Source: Hymenobacter psoromatis | GTDB taxonomy: Bacteria; Bacteroidota; Bacteroidia; Cytophagales; Hymenobacteraceae | DNA length: 64,000 nt | Direction: 5' to 3' | Assembly: GCF_020012125.1 (NCBI RefSeq) | Contig: NZ_JAIFAG010000001.1 | Span: 1,426,001 to 1,490,000 of the forward strand | Shown: positions 7,331 through 16,586 of the stretch, one piece after another | Numbering within the stretch: position 1 is the first letter of the stretch | How the letters are laid out: each line of letters starts with the position of its first letter | Notes under the pieces: model-generated | The model's input: only the letters and a program-made list of their open reading frames with translations | Databases searched by the model: none | Told to the model about the DNA's origin: nothing | Position numbers and translations under genes: made by a program

Positions 7331-10252
7331 CTACTGCACTACCAGCCGCTTAGCCACTTGGCCGGCAGCCGTAGTAGCGCGCACGGTGTAAATGCCCGTC
7401 GCCAGGCCCGTCAGGGGCAGCTCGATGTTATCGGGGCCGCCGGCCGCCAGCGTGCGGGTCAGCACGACCTGGCCCAGGGTATTGAGCAGCTGCACCGTGC
7501 TGGGAGCAGTGCCGCGCAGCGCCTGCGGCAGCACCAGCGTAGCCGTGCCCTGCGCGGGGCTCGGAAACACCGAGGCCAGGGCCGCCAGCGTGGCCGGGGC
7601 CGTAGCCAGCGGCGAGGCGCTCGTGAAGAGCACCGCAAAGCGCCCGGTGGCTGCCCCGCTCGCCAGGTTCAGGCTAACGCTGGGGGTAGTAGCCAGGTCA
7701 GTGTAGGTGTTCTGGGTGGCATCGCGTAGGTAGGCGTGGTAGCCAGCGGGCAGGTTGGCCAGGGTGGCTACGCGCAATGCGTAGGAGCCGGCAGTAGCCA
7801 CAGCCAGGCGCAGCGGCACCGTCACGGCCGCGCCGCTCAGGGCCGGCTGGCCGTTGATGGCCAGCACGTCGGCTCCCGCTTCCGAGGCCAGCACGAGGCC
7901 ATTGGGGAAGGGTAGGGCCGGGGCGTCGAAGGCATTATCGAGGCCCGCCGTGGCACCGCTCTCGAAGTAGATATCCGTTTGCGAAGCCAGCGGGCCGTTG
8001 CTCAGCTCCAGCAGCAGCTGGGGCCGGGTATCGGCGGCAGTGCGCTGGAAGGGGGCCGTAGCATCGGTCGTGATGCGCTGGCTGTTAGCAAAGTTGATAT
8101 TGCCCGTGGCCCCCGCCGCGGCAGTGCGCACCAAGAAGCCCTGCGCCACCGGCACCACGTTGGTGCCGCCATTGGTGCCCTGGCCATTCACGTAGCTGGC
8201 GTAGCTGCCCGTGTACTGGCCACTGCTCTTGTACACGTAGAGCGACGGCGCGATATTGGCGAGGCCGGTGGCCGTTACCTGGTCCCAGTCGAGCGAGCTG
8301 GGGTAGGGGTTGCCCAGCAGCTGCCAGCCGGCGTTGGCTTTGGTGCTGCGGCCCTGGCCGACCGTGCTGATGGCCCCATTGGCCAGCGTACCCACGAAAT
8401 CAACCAGCTCGCTAGCTCCCAGGTTGGCCGTGAAGCCCGTGCCCGAGGGCCACGCATCGCTGCCGCCGGCCGGCGAGTAGAATCCTTTGTCAAAATCAAG
8501 GGTAATGGTCGTGGCCGGCGAGCCCTCGTACTGCGCCTGGCTGTAGCCAAATACCGTGGGGAAGGGCGTGGTGGTGCCGGGGGTAGGGCTGGTATTATAG
8601 GCCGCGTTAAATATGGGCGTGAACGAGCTGGTGGCCAGGTCGCCGACCGTCGTATTCGTCACCGGGGCCGAGTAGTGGCGGTAGCCCAGGCCCGAGTTGG
8701 TAGGCGTGATGTAGCGCCGCACGGTAGCCGTGCCGTTCACTACCCCGCCGCTGTTCACCACGTAAGCCACGCCGGTGGTAGAGTTGGAGGACAGAATAAA
8801 GTCCAGCCCGGTGCCGATGGTCAGGTCGCTGCTCACCGTCAGGGCCCGCTCCACCGATACTGCCGAGCTGGTCGTTACGCCGCCCGTGTTGTTGATGGTC
8901 AGGTTGCGGAAGTTGGTTTGGTTGGGGCCCGAAATCTCCTGCGTAGCCGTGCCCACGAAGGCCACCGTGCCGTTGCCATCACCCGTCACGGTGCCGTCGT
9001 TGTTCACGAAGTTGCCGCCCAGGCTCAGCATGCCGCCGTTCTGGGTATTGAGTACCGCTCCGGCCCCCAGCGTCACCGAAAATGCCTGCTCGGCATCGCC
9101 CACCGTGGGCTGGTAGAGAATGGTGGCGCTCGGGCCGGGAATAAACACGTCGTCGGTGGCGGCCGGCACGCCCGTCGGGGTCCAGTTAGCTGCGTTGCTC
9201 CAGGCGGTGTTCACGCTGCCGTTCCAGACTTTGGGGGCATTAACGCCCACCGCAATATCCGAAAAAAACAGGGGCGACTTCCCAAACAGGTTCATGCCGC
9301 TGGCCTGGCCGGTCGTCAGGTTCAGGCTGTAAAAGTTAGATGCAAAACCCTGGCTGACATCCGTATTCTTGGGGTCCGAGAAGCGCGCCACCAAGAGGTA
9401 GGCCAGGTTCTGCCGGCCCGTGTGGTCGTAGTAGATATCCAGCCCCGCGTTAACAGTCGGCGAAGTCAGGGGAAAGTATTGCGGGTCGGTATTAGTTTGA
9501 AACGTGACCGGGGCCTGCGGGTTAAGAGTACCCGCGTTGGGTGGGTTTTGGGTCGAGAGCAGCGCGTTATTAGCCGTCAGGTCCAAGTCGTAGAGGGTGG
9601 TGCCCGACACGCCGGGGGCGGCGTTGGTGTAGGCCGCCGTGCCGATGTAAGGGTCGTGGCCCACGTTGTTGCCAGCTACGTAGGTAAGCTGCCCGTCCTC
9701 AGCAGTAAGCGCGCCGGTGTTGGGGTTGAGGCGGTAATCGGTGCGGTTGGGAGCCACTACCCGGATGCGGTCCACGCGCGGGTTAAAGTCGAAGCCCACG
9801 TTGGGCACGTAGCCGCGGGTATTGGCGCGGTTATCGTCGGCCAGGTTCAGGGTAAGGGCCGGGCCCACGGCCGTCAGCACCGCCGTGCCATAATCGAGCG
9901 TGTACAGCTGCGCGTTGGCCGTAGTGGCGCTGCTGTTGTAGCCCAGCGCATAGAGCTGCCCCGTGTTGGGGCGCACGTCGATGCCTACCAGCTGCTGGCC
10001 GGCCATGATGCCGGTAATCACTTTCGTGTTATTAGCCAAGTCCGCAACGGTAAAGCTGCTTGGGTTGAACTGGGTAAGGGTTTGCGCGCCGGCCGGAACC
10101 CCCAGGTAGGCCACCGAGGAGGAGTTATTACCCAGCGCGTAAACGCTGGTCGGAGCCTGGGCAAACGCGGCCGGTGCGGCCAGCACTCCGAGCGCCACGG
10201 CCACCGGGCGTAGGCTTTTCAGAAGAGACTGGGTGGGGAAGAAGTTTTGCAT
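7331..10252 (-). CDS. Secreted DUF4394 protein with T9SS type A sorting domain
   Basis: A 973-residue exported protein. Signal peptide: residues 1-31 (VAVALGVLAAPAAFAQ). Residues about 35-320 form a DUF4394-like beta-propeller-type domain with repeated GIDVRPNTGQLYALGY-like and DFNPRVDRIRVV segments. The middle holds beta-rich repeats (GGNFVNNDGTVTGDGNGTVAF). The last 75 residues are a type IX secretion sorting domain: VFPSPAQGTATLVLP, then VQLLNTLGQVVLTR, ending GIYTVRATTAAGQVAKRLVVQ. The protein should be exported by Sec, then moved to the surface or medium by T9SS. Function of DUF4394 is unknown. Terminator 7270-7306 lies downstream. Confidence 0.88.
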   Translation of the reverse strand: MQNFFPTQSLLKSLRPVAVALGVLAAPAAFAQAPTSVYALGNNSSSVAYLGVPAGAQTLTQFNPSSFTVADLANNTKVITGIMAGQQLVGIDVRPNTGQLYALGYNSSATTANAQLYTLDYGTAVLTAVGPALTLNLADDNRANTRGYVPNVGFDFNPRVDRIRVVAPNRTDYRLNPNTGALTAEDGQLTYVAGNNVGHDPYIGTAAYTNAAPGVSGTTLYDLDLTANNALLSTQNPPNAGTLNPQAPVTFQTNTDPQYFPLTSPTVNAGLDIYYDHTGRQNLAYLLVARFSDPKNTDVSQGFASNFYSLNLTTGQASGMNLFGKSPLFFSDIAVGVNAPKVWNGSVNTAWSNAANWTPTGVPAATDDVFIPGPSATILYQPTVGDAEQAFSVTLGAGAVLNTQNGGMLSLGGNFVNNDGTVTGDGNGTVAFVGTATQEISGPNQTNFRNLTINNTGGVTTSSAVSVERALTVSSDLTIGTGLDFILSSNSTTGVAYVVNSGGVVNGTATVRRYITPTNSGLGYRHYSAPVTNTTVGDLATSSFTPIFNAAYNTSPTPGTTTPFPTVFGYSQAQYEGSPATTITLDFDKGFYSPAGGSDAWPSGTGFTANLGASELVDFVGTLANGAISTVGQGRSTKANAGWQLLGNPYPSSLDWDQVTATGLANIAPSLYVYKSSGQYTGSYASYVNGQGTNGGTNVVPVAQGFLVRTAAAGATGNINFANSQRITTDATAPFQRTAADTRPQLLLELSNGPLASQTDIYFESGATAGLDNAFDAPALPFPNGLVLASEAGADVLAINGQPALSGAAVTVPLRLAVATAGSYALRVATLANLPAGYHAYLRDATQNTYTDLATTPSVSLNLASGAATGRFAVLFTSASPLATAPATLAALASVFPSPAQGTATLVLPQALRGTAPSTVQLLNTLGQVVLTRTLAAGGPDNIELPLTGLATGIYTVRATTAAGQVAKRLVVQ

Positions 10253-10392
10253 AAATTACTGATTTTCATGAATTAATAAATGAAATCGCCGCCGCTGGGC
10301 GAAGCTTCGCCCAAGGTACGCAATTCGCCTCAAAACAGGCTGGTTTACTGCCTGAATTAACAAATACCTAACTCTTTAACCGCAGTCAGGCC

Positions 10393-10510
10393 GCAGCGCG
10401 AAGCTGCCACTTTGTGCGCAAGCAGAGCAAGCAGGTGGTACCGCGCGGCGCGCCCGACGAATGCGCACGGCGCGCGCGCATGAATTCACGAAGTATAAGC
10501 TTCGCGCTAC
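10393..10510. repeat. Intergenic inverted repeat, family E, degenerate copy 1
   Basis: The left end GCAGCGCGAAGCTGCCAC and right end AGCTTCGCGCTAC mirror the clean family E copies at 30891-31001 and 54810-54897 (GTAGCGCGAA...TTCGCGCTAC), with a GC-rich divergent centre. It occupies most of the 273-base gap 10253-10525; the remaining AT-rich part near 10253-10380 probably holds the promoter of the T9SS cargo gene. Confidence 0.6.
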
Positions 10511-10525
10511 ACCTACCGCCGGCCC

Positions 10526-11158
10526 CTAAAACTGCGGCGGCTGCAAGTGCTTGAAGTGCCCGTTCTGGCGCACGCGCTCCTTGAGGCGCTCGGTTTCGAG
10601 CACGGCGGGCAGCAGGCGCTCCAGATGCTCGCGCACCAGCTCCTGGCGCTCCTGCTCGGCGGTGGTGCCCAGCAGCTGGTACTCCTGCTCGGTGCTGAGG
10701 CCGATGTGGTGGGCTACGTCGAAAATCCGAAAATCAGGGTCCAGCTCCAGCAGCAGCTTGCGCAGGCCCAGCGCCTCGTAGAGCTGGCGTACCTGCCCGG
10801 CTATCTGGCCCCGCAGCGCCGGGTCGGGCTCGTCGTCCTGGGTCACGGCTTCTACCTGGCCGGCGGCGTAGAGCTTGCCAGGAGCCTGACGGTAGAATTT
10901 CTGCACCCGAAAAATGCCAACGGCCTGGGTCCGAATATCCATCTCGCCGCCGGCGTGAGTTTTCTCCACGCTCAGCAGGCGCATCTCGGTGCCCAGCTCC
11001 TGCACCGCGTCGTTGAGGTAGGGCGTAATGCCGAACGGGAGGTCGTCGGTGAAGCAGTCGCGCACGAGCTGGCGGTAGCGCGGCTCGAAGATGTGCAGAT
11101 TGAGCTTCTCGCCCGGAAAGGCGACCAGATTGAGCGGGAACAAGGGAAGGAGACGCAT
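10526..11158 (-). CDS. Lon N-terminal (LON substrate-binding) domain protein
   Basis: A 210-residue stand-alone LON domain, as in proteins sometimes annotated 'peptidase S16'. The N-terminus MRLLPLFPLNLVAFPGEKLNLHIFEPRY is the classic LON start ('lPLFPL..v.fPg..l.L.iFEpRY'). There is no ATPase or Ser-Lys protease domain, so it is not a protease by itself and likely recognises unfolded substrates. Monocistronic; function in this lineage unknown. Confidence 0.87.
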   Translation of the reverse strand: MRLLPLFPLNLVAFPGEKLNLHIFEPRYRQLVRDCFTDDLPFGITPYLNDAVQELGTEMRLLSVEKTHAGGEMDIRTQAVGIFRVQKFYRQAPGKLYAAGQVEAVTQDDEPDPALRGQIAGQVRQLYEALGLRKLLLELDPDFRIFDVAHHIGLSTEQEYQLLGTTAEQERQELVREHLERLLPAVLETERLKERVRQNGHFKHLQPPQF

Positions 11159-11299
11159 ACGCAGGCAAGAATACGCCGAGTAAGCTAAATGTTTTACGGC
11201 CCGGCCCGGTTAAACGCTTCACTTAAATTAGGCTTAAATTTGACGCAAACCGCCGGCCGGCGCGAACATTAACCCGGCCCCGGCGTTTCGAGGAGCAAC

Positions 11300-11716
11300 A
11301 TGAAACAGGTCTTTGCCTTTTTCTTAGCCTGCCTGATGCTGGTGGGCAGCCTCATTCCCCAAAACGATTTGGCGGAGTTGAGCAAGCTGCCCCAGTTGCT
11401 GGAGCACTACCGCTTTCACCACTCAGTGGCGGGCGGCGGCTTGTCGCTGGCCGAGTTTCTGGCCGAGCACTACGGCGCGGGCGAAAAGGCGCACTTTGGC
11501 TACACCTGCTCGGCGCAGCACCAGCAGGACCACCAGGGCTTGCCCCTGCACGGCCAGCACACCTGCGACGGCCACGTGGCTTTCCTGCTGCTGGCCCCTA
11601 CCCCCCTGCGCTGGCGTCAGCTTCTGCCCGCGGCGGCCCCCACCTACCGGCCCGCTGCCCACCCGCGCTACCCCGCCGGGCAGGCCCCGGCCTTGCTCCA
11701 GCCGCCCCGAGCCTAA
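11300..11716 (+). CDS. His/Cys-rich small envelope protein preceding the metal efflux genes
   Basis: A 138-residue protein with an N-terminal hydrophobic segment (FAFFLACLMLVGSLIP) and a region rich in His and Cys: HYRFHHS, YTCSAQHQQDHQG, LHGQHTCDGHV. This composition fits binding of divalent metal ions in the periplasm. It sits 251 bases upstream of the CzcA-type pump in the same direction, as often found in Bacteroidetes heavy-metal efflux loci. No named domain recognised; the metal role is inferred from residues and context. Confidence 0.65.
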   Translation: MKQVFAFFLACLMLVGSLIPQNDLAELSKLPQLLEHYRFHHSVAGGGLSLAEFLAEHYGAGEKAHFGYTCSAQHQQDHQGLPLHGQHTCDGHVAFLLLAPTPLRWRQLLPAAAPTYRPAAHPRYPAGQAPALLQPPRA

Positions 11717-11967
11717 GCTCCGCGTCGCCCCTGGGAAGCGTGCGACTAATGAGCTGTTAGCCATTAGCTGCTAACTGTTAGCTTTCTTTCTGGTTCACAG
11801 CCGTTTAGCTACCAGGAGAATGCGTTCCCGGCGGGCCGCCTATATCGGTAAGGTTCCAAGCTATTGTTCTGGATTTGAGGTTGCTAGCCCCCGGCGCGCC
11901 CTGCGTTGGCGCGAGGGGGTAGGCGCACCACGTAGTGCCGGCCTCAGCCCCGCATCCCTTCGTTTTT

Positions 11968-14900
11968 ATGTTGTCAAAAATCATTGCGGCCAGCGTCCGC
12001 AACAAGCTGCTGGTGGCGCTCATGCTGGTGGCGCTCATGGGCTGGGGCGGCTACTCGGCGGTCAATATCCCGCTCGATGCCATTCCGGACGTGACCAATA
12101 ACCAGGTCCAGGTTATTACTCAAAGCGATAACCTGGCCGCCCAGGAAGTGGAGCAGCTCATTACGATTCCGCTGGAATTGCAGCTGCGCACGGTGCCCGG
12201 CGTCACGGAAATCCGCTCCATCTCGCGCTTCGGGCTATCGGTGATTACCATCGTTTTTCCCGACGACATGACCACCTACCAGACCCGCCAGCTGGTGTCG
12301 GAGAAGCTCAAGGCTGCCGGGGCCGACCTGGCCGCCGGTACCGGCGTGCCCGGCATGGCTCCCATCACCACCGGCCTGGGCGAGATTTACCAATACACCA
12401 TTCGGGTGCTGCCCGGCTACGAAAAGCAGTTTTCCCTGGCCAAGCTGCGCGATGTGCAGGACTGGATAGTGAAGCGCCAGCTGGCCGGCGTGCAGGGCAT
12501 CGTGGACGTGAGCAGCTTCGGCGGCTACCTGCGCCAGTACGAGGTGGCCGTGGACCCCGCCCGCCTCGCCGCCAACAACGTGACGATGGCCGAGCTGTAC
12601 CAGGCCTTGCAGGACAACAATGCCAACACCGGCGGCGCGTACATCGAGCGCGGCCCCAACGCCTTCTTCATCCGGGGCGAGGGTAGGGTTAACTCCTTGG
12701 ATGACCTGGGCGCGACCGTCATCAAGCAGGCTGCCAACGGCGTGCCGCTGCTGGTGCGCGACGTAGCCACCCCGCGCATGGGCCACGCCGTGCGCTACGG
12801 GGCCATGACCCGCAATGGCGAGGGCGAAACCGTGGGCGCGGTGGTGCTGATGCTGAAAGGTGCCAGCTCGGAGCAAACCATCAAAAACGTGAAGGCGCGG
12901 GTGGTCGAAATCCAGAAAACCCTCCCCAAAGGCTTGGTCATTACGCCGTTTCTGGACCGCACCAAGCTCATTGACAAGGCCATTGCCACCGTGGAGCACA
13001 ACCTCATTGAGGGCGGCGTGATTGTGCTGGCGGTGCTGCTGCTGCTGCTCGGCAACTGGCGCGCCGCCGTGGTGGTGGCCCTCATGATTCCGTTCTGCAT
13101 GCTCTTCGCGCTGGGGCTGATGAATATCTTCGGCGTGTCGGCTAACCTGATGAGCCTGGGGGCGTTGGACTTCGGGCTGATTGTGGACGGGGCCGTGATT
13201 ATCGTGGAGGCCGTCATTTTTCACCTCGTGCACCAGCGCCGGCAGGCCGCCCACGAAACGATGGACGCCATGACCGAGAGCGCCGCCACGCGCCTCATGT
13301 CGTCGGCCTTGTTCGGGCAGCTTATTATCCTCATCGTCTATCTGCCCATTTTGTCGCTCACTGGCATCGAGGGCAAGATGTTCCGGCCAATGGCGCTCAC
13401 GGTGAGCTTCGCCATTATCGGGGCTATGCTGCTGTGTCTCACCTACGTGCCGGCCGCCACGGCGTGGGCGCTGAAGCGCGATATCAAGGAGGAAGGCACT
13501 ATCGCCTACCGCATTATGAAGTTTCTGCACCGCGGCTACGACCCCGTTATTCGCTGGGCGCTGGGGGCGCGGGCGTTGGTAGTGGGCGGCGCGGTGGCGC
13601 TGCTGGTGCTGGCCGGCTTTATCTTCTCGCGGATGGGCGGCGAGTTCATTCCGCAGCTCGATGAGGGCGATATTGCCCTGAACGTAACTCTGGCCCCCGG
13701 CTCATCGCTCAGCCAGACCATTGCCACCAACCTGCGCGTGCAGCAGATTTTGCGCAGCAAATTCCCGGAAATCGAGCAGATTGTGGGTAAGAGCGGCACG
13801 TCGGAGATTCCGACCGACCCGATGTCGCTGGAAGACAGCGACGAAATGGTCATTCTCAAGGACCGCAGCCAGTGGACGTCGGCCCACAACCGCGAGGAGC
13901 TGGCCGATAAGATGCAGGCCGCGCTGGCCGGTGTGCCCGGCGTGACCATGGAGTTTCAGCAGCCCATCCAGATGCGCTTCAACGAGCTGATTTCAGGTGT
14001 GAAGTCGGACGTGAGCATCAAGATTTTTGGCGACGACCTCGAAACCCTTTTCCAGAAAGCCAACGAGGCCGCCGACCTCATCCGGCCCTTGCAGGGGGTA
14101 GGGGATTTGAAGGTGGAGCAAATCGCGGCCCTGCCGCAGATGCGCGTGACCTACAACCGCCAGAAACTGGCGCAGTACGGCCTGAAAGTGAGCGACTTGA
14201 ACATGATACTGCGCGCCTCTTTCGCTGGGGGCGTGGCCGGGCAGGTGTACGAGAATGAGCGCCGCTACGACCTGGTGCTGCGCCTCGACAGCGTGCACCG
14301 CGCGGGCCTCACCAACCTCCAGGACCTGTACGTGGACACGCCCGGCGGCCAGAAAATCCCGCTCGATGAGGTAGCCACAGTGGCCTACCGCAACGCGCCC
14401 ATTCAAATTTCCCGGGATGATGCCCGCCGCCGCATCAACATCGGCATCAACGTGCGGGGGCGCGACGTGCAGAGCCTGGTACAGGAAATTCAGGGCAAGC
14501 TGAGCCAGGGCCTGAAGCTGCCGCCCGGCTACACCCTCACTTACGGCGGGCAGTTTGAGAACCTGAACCATGCCCTGAAACGCCTGAAAGTGGCCGTACC
14601 GGTGTCGCTGGTGCTCATTTTCATGCTGCTCTACCTCTCGTTCCGGTCGGTGAAGCAGGCGCTGCTCATTTTTACGGGCGTGCCGCTGGCTACCATCGGC
14701 GGCATCGTGGCGCTGTGGGCGCGCGGCATGCCGTTCAGCATTTCGGCGGGGGTAGGGTTTATTGCGCTCTTCGGGGTGGCGGTGTTGAACGGTATCGTGT
14801 TGCTGGCCAGCCTCAACGAGCTGGCCGCCACCGGCGTGCGCAAGGTGCGTGAGCGCGTGCTGCGCGCCACCGAGGAGCGGTTCCGGCCCGTTATTCTCAC

Positions 14901-16479
14901 GGCCAGCGTGGCTTCGCTGGGCTTTTTGCCAATGGCCCTGAGCACCTCGGCCGGCGCGGAAGTCCAGAAGCCGCTGGCCACGGTGGTCATTGGCGGGCTG
15001 ATTTCGGCCACCCTGCTCACGCTGCTGGTGCTGCCGGTGCTCTATTCCATCTTCACCAAAGACGACGAGTCCGACCCCGAAAAGCAGGCCGAAGCCGCCG
15101 AAAAAGCCAAGCACGCCGCCGAAATCAGCGGCAGCGGTCCCGCCCACCGGCCCGTGAACGGGCACGATGACAGCCCCGCCGCCGACCCAGCCATTCAGCC
15201 CGGTTTGGCGCTGGCTGGTCGGCCGGCGGGGGGTAGGGGCGGGGTGGCCCTGGCCCTGCTGCTGGCGCTGCTAGGCGCGGGGGGGGTAGGGACCCCGGCG
15301 CGGGCGCAAAGCACGCTGGCCTCCACGGCCGGGCAGGCGATGAATCTAAGCCAATCGCTGCAAGCGGCGGGCACCGGCAACCAGTCGCTGCAAACGGCCG
15401 GCCTGCAAGTGGCGCAACAGCGGGCGCTGGTAGGTATTGGCCGCGAGGCCCCGCGCACCATCATTGACTTTCAGCTGGGTCAGATTTCGAGCAATTACAC
15501 CGACCATACCTTCAACGTTATTCAGCAAATGGCCTTTCCGGGCTACTACGGAGCGCAGCAGCGGCTATTGCAAGGCCAGAGCGCCACCGCCGAGCAGCAG
15601 GCCCGCATCAGCCGGCGCAGCCTGACGCAGGCCATCCGCGGCAGCTACTACGGCCTGCTGGTGACCTACCGCCGCCTGGGGTTGCTGCGCCGCCAAGACA
15701 GCCTGTACCGCCGCGCTGCCCACGCCGCCCTCATCCGCTATAAAGTGGGCGAAACCAACCGCCTGGAACAAGTGGCCGCCGAAGCCCGCGCCCGCGAGCT
15801 GGAAAACCGCCTGCTGACCGTGCTCACCGACCTCGACGTGCAGCGCATGCAGTTGGGCCAACTGCTGGGCAGCCCCGCGCCGGCCGCCATCGATACCACC
15901 GAGGTACTACTGGCTCCCCTCGCGCCCGCCGACACGGCCGCCCTCTCGCCCGAAAGCAACCCGACCCTGGGTCTGCTGCGCCAGCAAGTGGCCGTGAGCG
16001 AGCTGCAAACGAAAGTCGAGCGCCTGCGCCGCCTGCCCGACCTGCGCGCCGGCTACTTCCAGCAGAGCATTCACCCCGAGTTTAAGTCTTTGAACGTGGG
16101 GCAGTTAGGCGTGGCAGTGCCGCTGCTGGGCGGGGCCGGCCGGGCGCGGGTGGCCGCCGCTCGCCTCGGCGAGCAGGTGGCGCAGGGCCAGCTGCAATAC
16201 GCGACCAGCCAGCTCGCTACCCAGCTGCGTACCCTGCGCCAGCAGCTGCGCCGGGCGGCGGCCTCACTGGCTTATTATCAACGCACGGCCCTGCCCCAGG
16301 CCCAGCTTATCCTGACCACGGCCGAAAAAAGCTTCCGCGCCGGCGACATCGACTACGTGACCTACGTGGTGAACACCGACCCGGCCTGGCAAATCCAGGC
16401 CAACTACCTCGACCAGGCTCAGCGCTATAATGACCTGGTAGTGAGCGTACAGGCACTCACGGGGGCGGATATTCCGTAG
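11968..16479 (+). CDS. czcA: CzcA/CusA-type RND metal efflux pump fused to a TolC-family outer-membrane factor
   Basis: A 1503-residue fusion. Residues 1-1030 form a heavy-metal-efflux RND transporter: MLSKIIAASVRNKLLVALML at the start, IPLDAIPDVTNNQVQV, and the TM4 signature GALDFGLIVDGAVIIVEA with proton-relay acidic residues, plus a second RND half. After a charged linker (about 1031-1070) comes a hydrophobic segment ending TPARAQS that can act as a thirteenth membrane span or internal signal peptide. Residues about 1115-1503 are a TolC-like coiled-coil domain. The pump exports ions such as Co, Zn, Cd, Cu or Ag by proton antiport. ATG 11968 is preferred over upstream GC-rich codons. Such fusions are known in Bacteroidetes. 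The adaptor gene follows at 16587. Confidence 0.92.
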   Translation: MLSKIIAASVRNKLLVALMLVALMGWGGYSAVNIPLDAIPDVTNNQVQVITQSDNLAAQEVEQLITIPLELQLRTVPGVTEIRSISRFGLSVITIVFPDDMTTYQTRQLVSEKLKAAGADLAAGTGVPGMAPITTGLGEIYQYTIRVLPGYEKQFSLAKLRDVQDWIVKRQLAGVQGIVDVSSFGGYLRQYEVAVDPARLAANNVTMAELYQALQDNNANTGGAYIERGPNAFFIRGEGRVNSLDDLGATVIKQAANGVPLLVRDVATPRMGHAVRYGAMTRNGEGETVGAVVLMLKGASSEQTIKNVKARVVEIQKTLPKGLVITPFLDRTKLIDKAIATVEHNLIEGGVIVLAVLLLLLGNWRAAVVVALMIPFCMLFALGLMNIFGVSANLMSLGALDFGLIVDGAVIIVEAVIFHLVHQRRQAAHETMDAMTESAATRLMSSALFGQLIILIVYLPILSLTGIEGKMFRPMALTVSFAIIGAMLLCLTYVPAATAWALKRDIKEEGTIAYRIMKFLHRGYDPVIRWALGARALVVGGAVALLVLAGFIFSRMGGEFIPQLDEGDIALNVTLAPGSSLSQTIATNLRVQQILRSKFPEIEQIVGKSGTSEIPTDPMSLEDSDEMVILKDRSQWTSAHNREELADKMQAALAGVPGVTMEFQQPIQMRFNELISGVKSDVSIKIFGDDLETLFQKANEAADLIRPLQGVGDLKVEQIAALPQMRVTYNRQKLAQYGLKVSDLNMILRASFAGGVAGQVYENERRYDLVLRLDSVHRAGLTNLQDLYVDTPGGQKIPLDEVATVAYRNAPIQISRDDARRRINIGINVRGRDVQSLVQEIQGKLSQGLKLPPGYTLTYGGQFENLNHALKRLKVAVPVSLVLIFMLLYLSFRSVKQALLIFTGVPLATIGGIVALWARGMPFSISAGVGFIALFGVAVLNGIVLLASLNELAATGVRKVRERVLRATEERFRPVILTASVASLGFLPMALSTSAGAEVQKPLATVVIGGLISATLLTLLVLPVLYSIFTKDDESDPEKQAEAAEKAKHAAEISGSGPAHRPVNGHDDSPAADPAIQPGLALAGRPAGGRGGVALALLLALLGAGGVGTPARAQSTLASTAGQAMNLSQSLQAAGTGNQSLQTAGLQVAQQRALVGIGREAPRTIIDFQLGQISSNYTDHTFNVIQQMAFPGYYGAQQRLLQGQSATAEQQARISRRSLTQAIRGSYYGLLVTYRRLGLLRRQDSLYRRAAHAALIRYKVGETNRLEQVAAEARARELENRLLTVLTDLDVQRMQLGQLLGSPAPAAIDTTEVLLAPLAPADTAALSPESNPTLGLLRQQVAVSELQTKVERLRRLPDLRAGYFQQSIHPEFKSLNVGQLGVAVPLLGGAGRARVAAARLGEQVAQGQLQYATSQLATQLRTLRQQLRRAAASLAYYQRTALPQAQLILTTAEKSFRAGDIDYVTYVVNTDPAWQIQANYLDQAQRYNDLVVSVQALTGADIP

Positions 16480-16584
16480 GGGCGGGGCTTGCCCCCGCCC
16501 GGCGCTGGGCGAGCCCCGGCCGCGCCTTATTTCTTCGCATTTGAAACCGTTCAACGACGGGCGGGGGCAAGCCCCGCACCCTAC
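16476..16584. repeat. Intergenic inverted repeat, family D, copy 1
   Basis: Ends GTAGGGGCGGGGCTTGCCC and GGGCAAGCCCCGCACCCTAC pair to form a long hairpin with a divergent centre. The left end supplies the TAG stop (16477-16479) of the czcA-tolC fusion and the right end stops two bases before the adaptor start codon, so the element fills the whole intergenic space. Copies 2 and 3: 38067-38154, 50681-50768. Confidence 0.85.
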
Positions 16585-16586
16585 TT

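Noticed and set aside
7979..10213. Very long antisense frame (744 codons) opposite the T9SS cargo gene
   Set aside because: Arg/Gly/Ala/His-rich product with no domain; GC-rich DNA yields long open frames opposite real genes, and the minus-strand protein has clear signal and sorting domains.
12235..13530. Antisense frame of 431 codons inside the CzcA gene, and 13993-15165 likewise
   Set aside because: Composition His/Gly/Ala-rich with no motifs, entirely inside a well-supported RND gene; codon-bias shadow.
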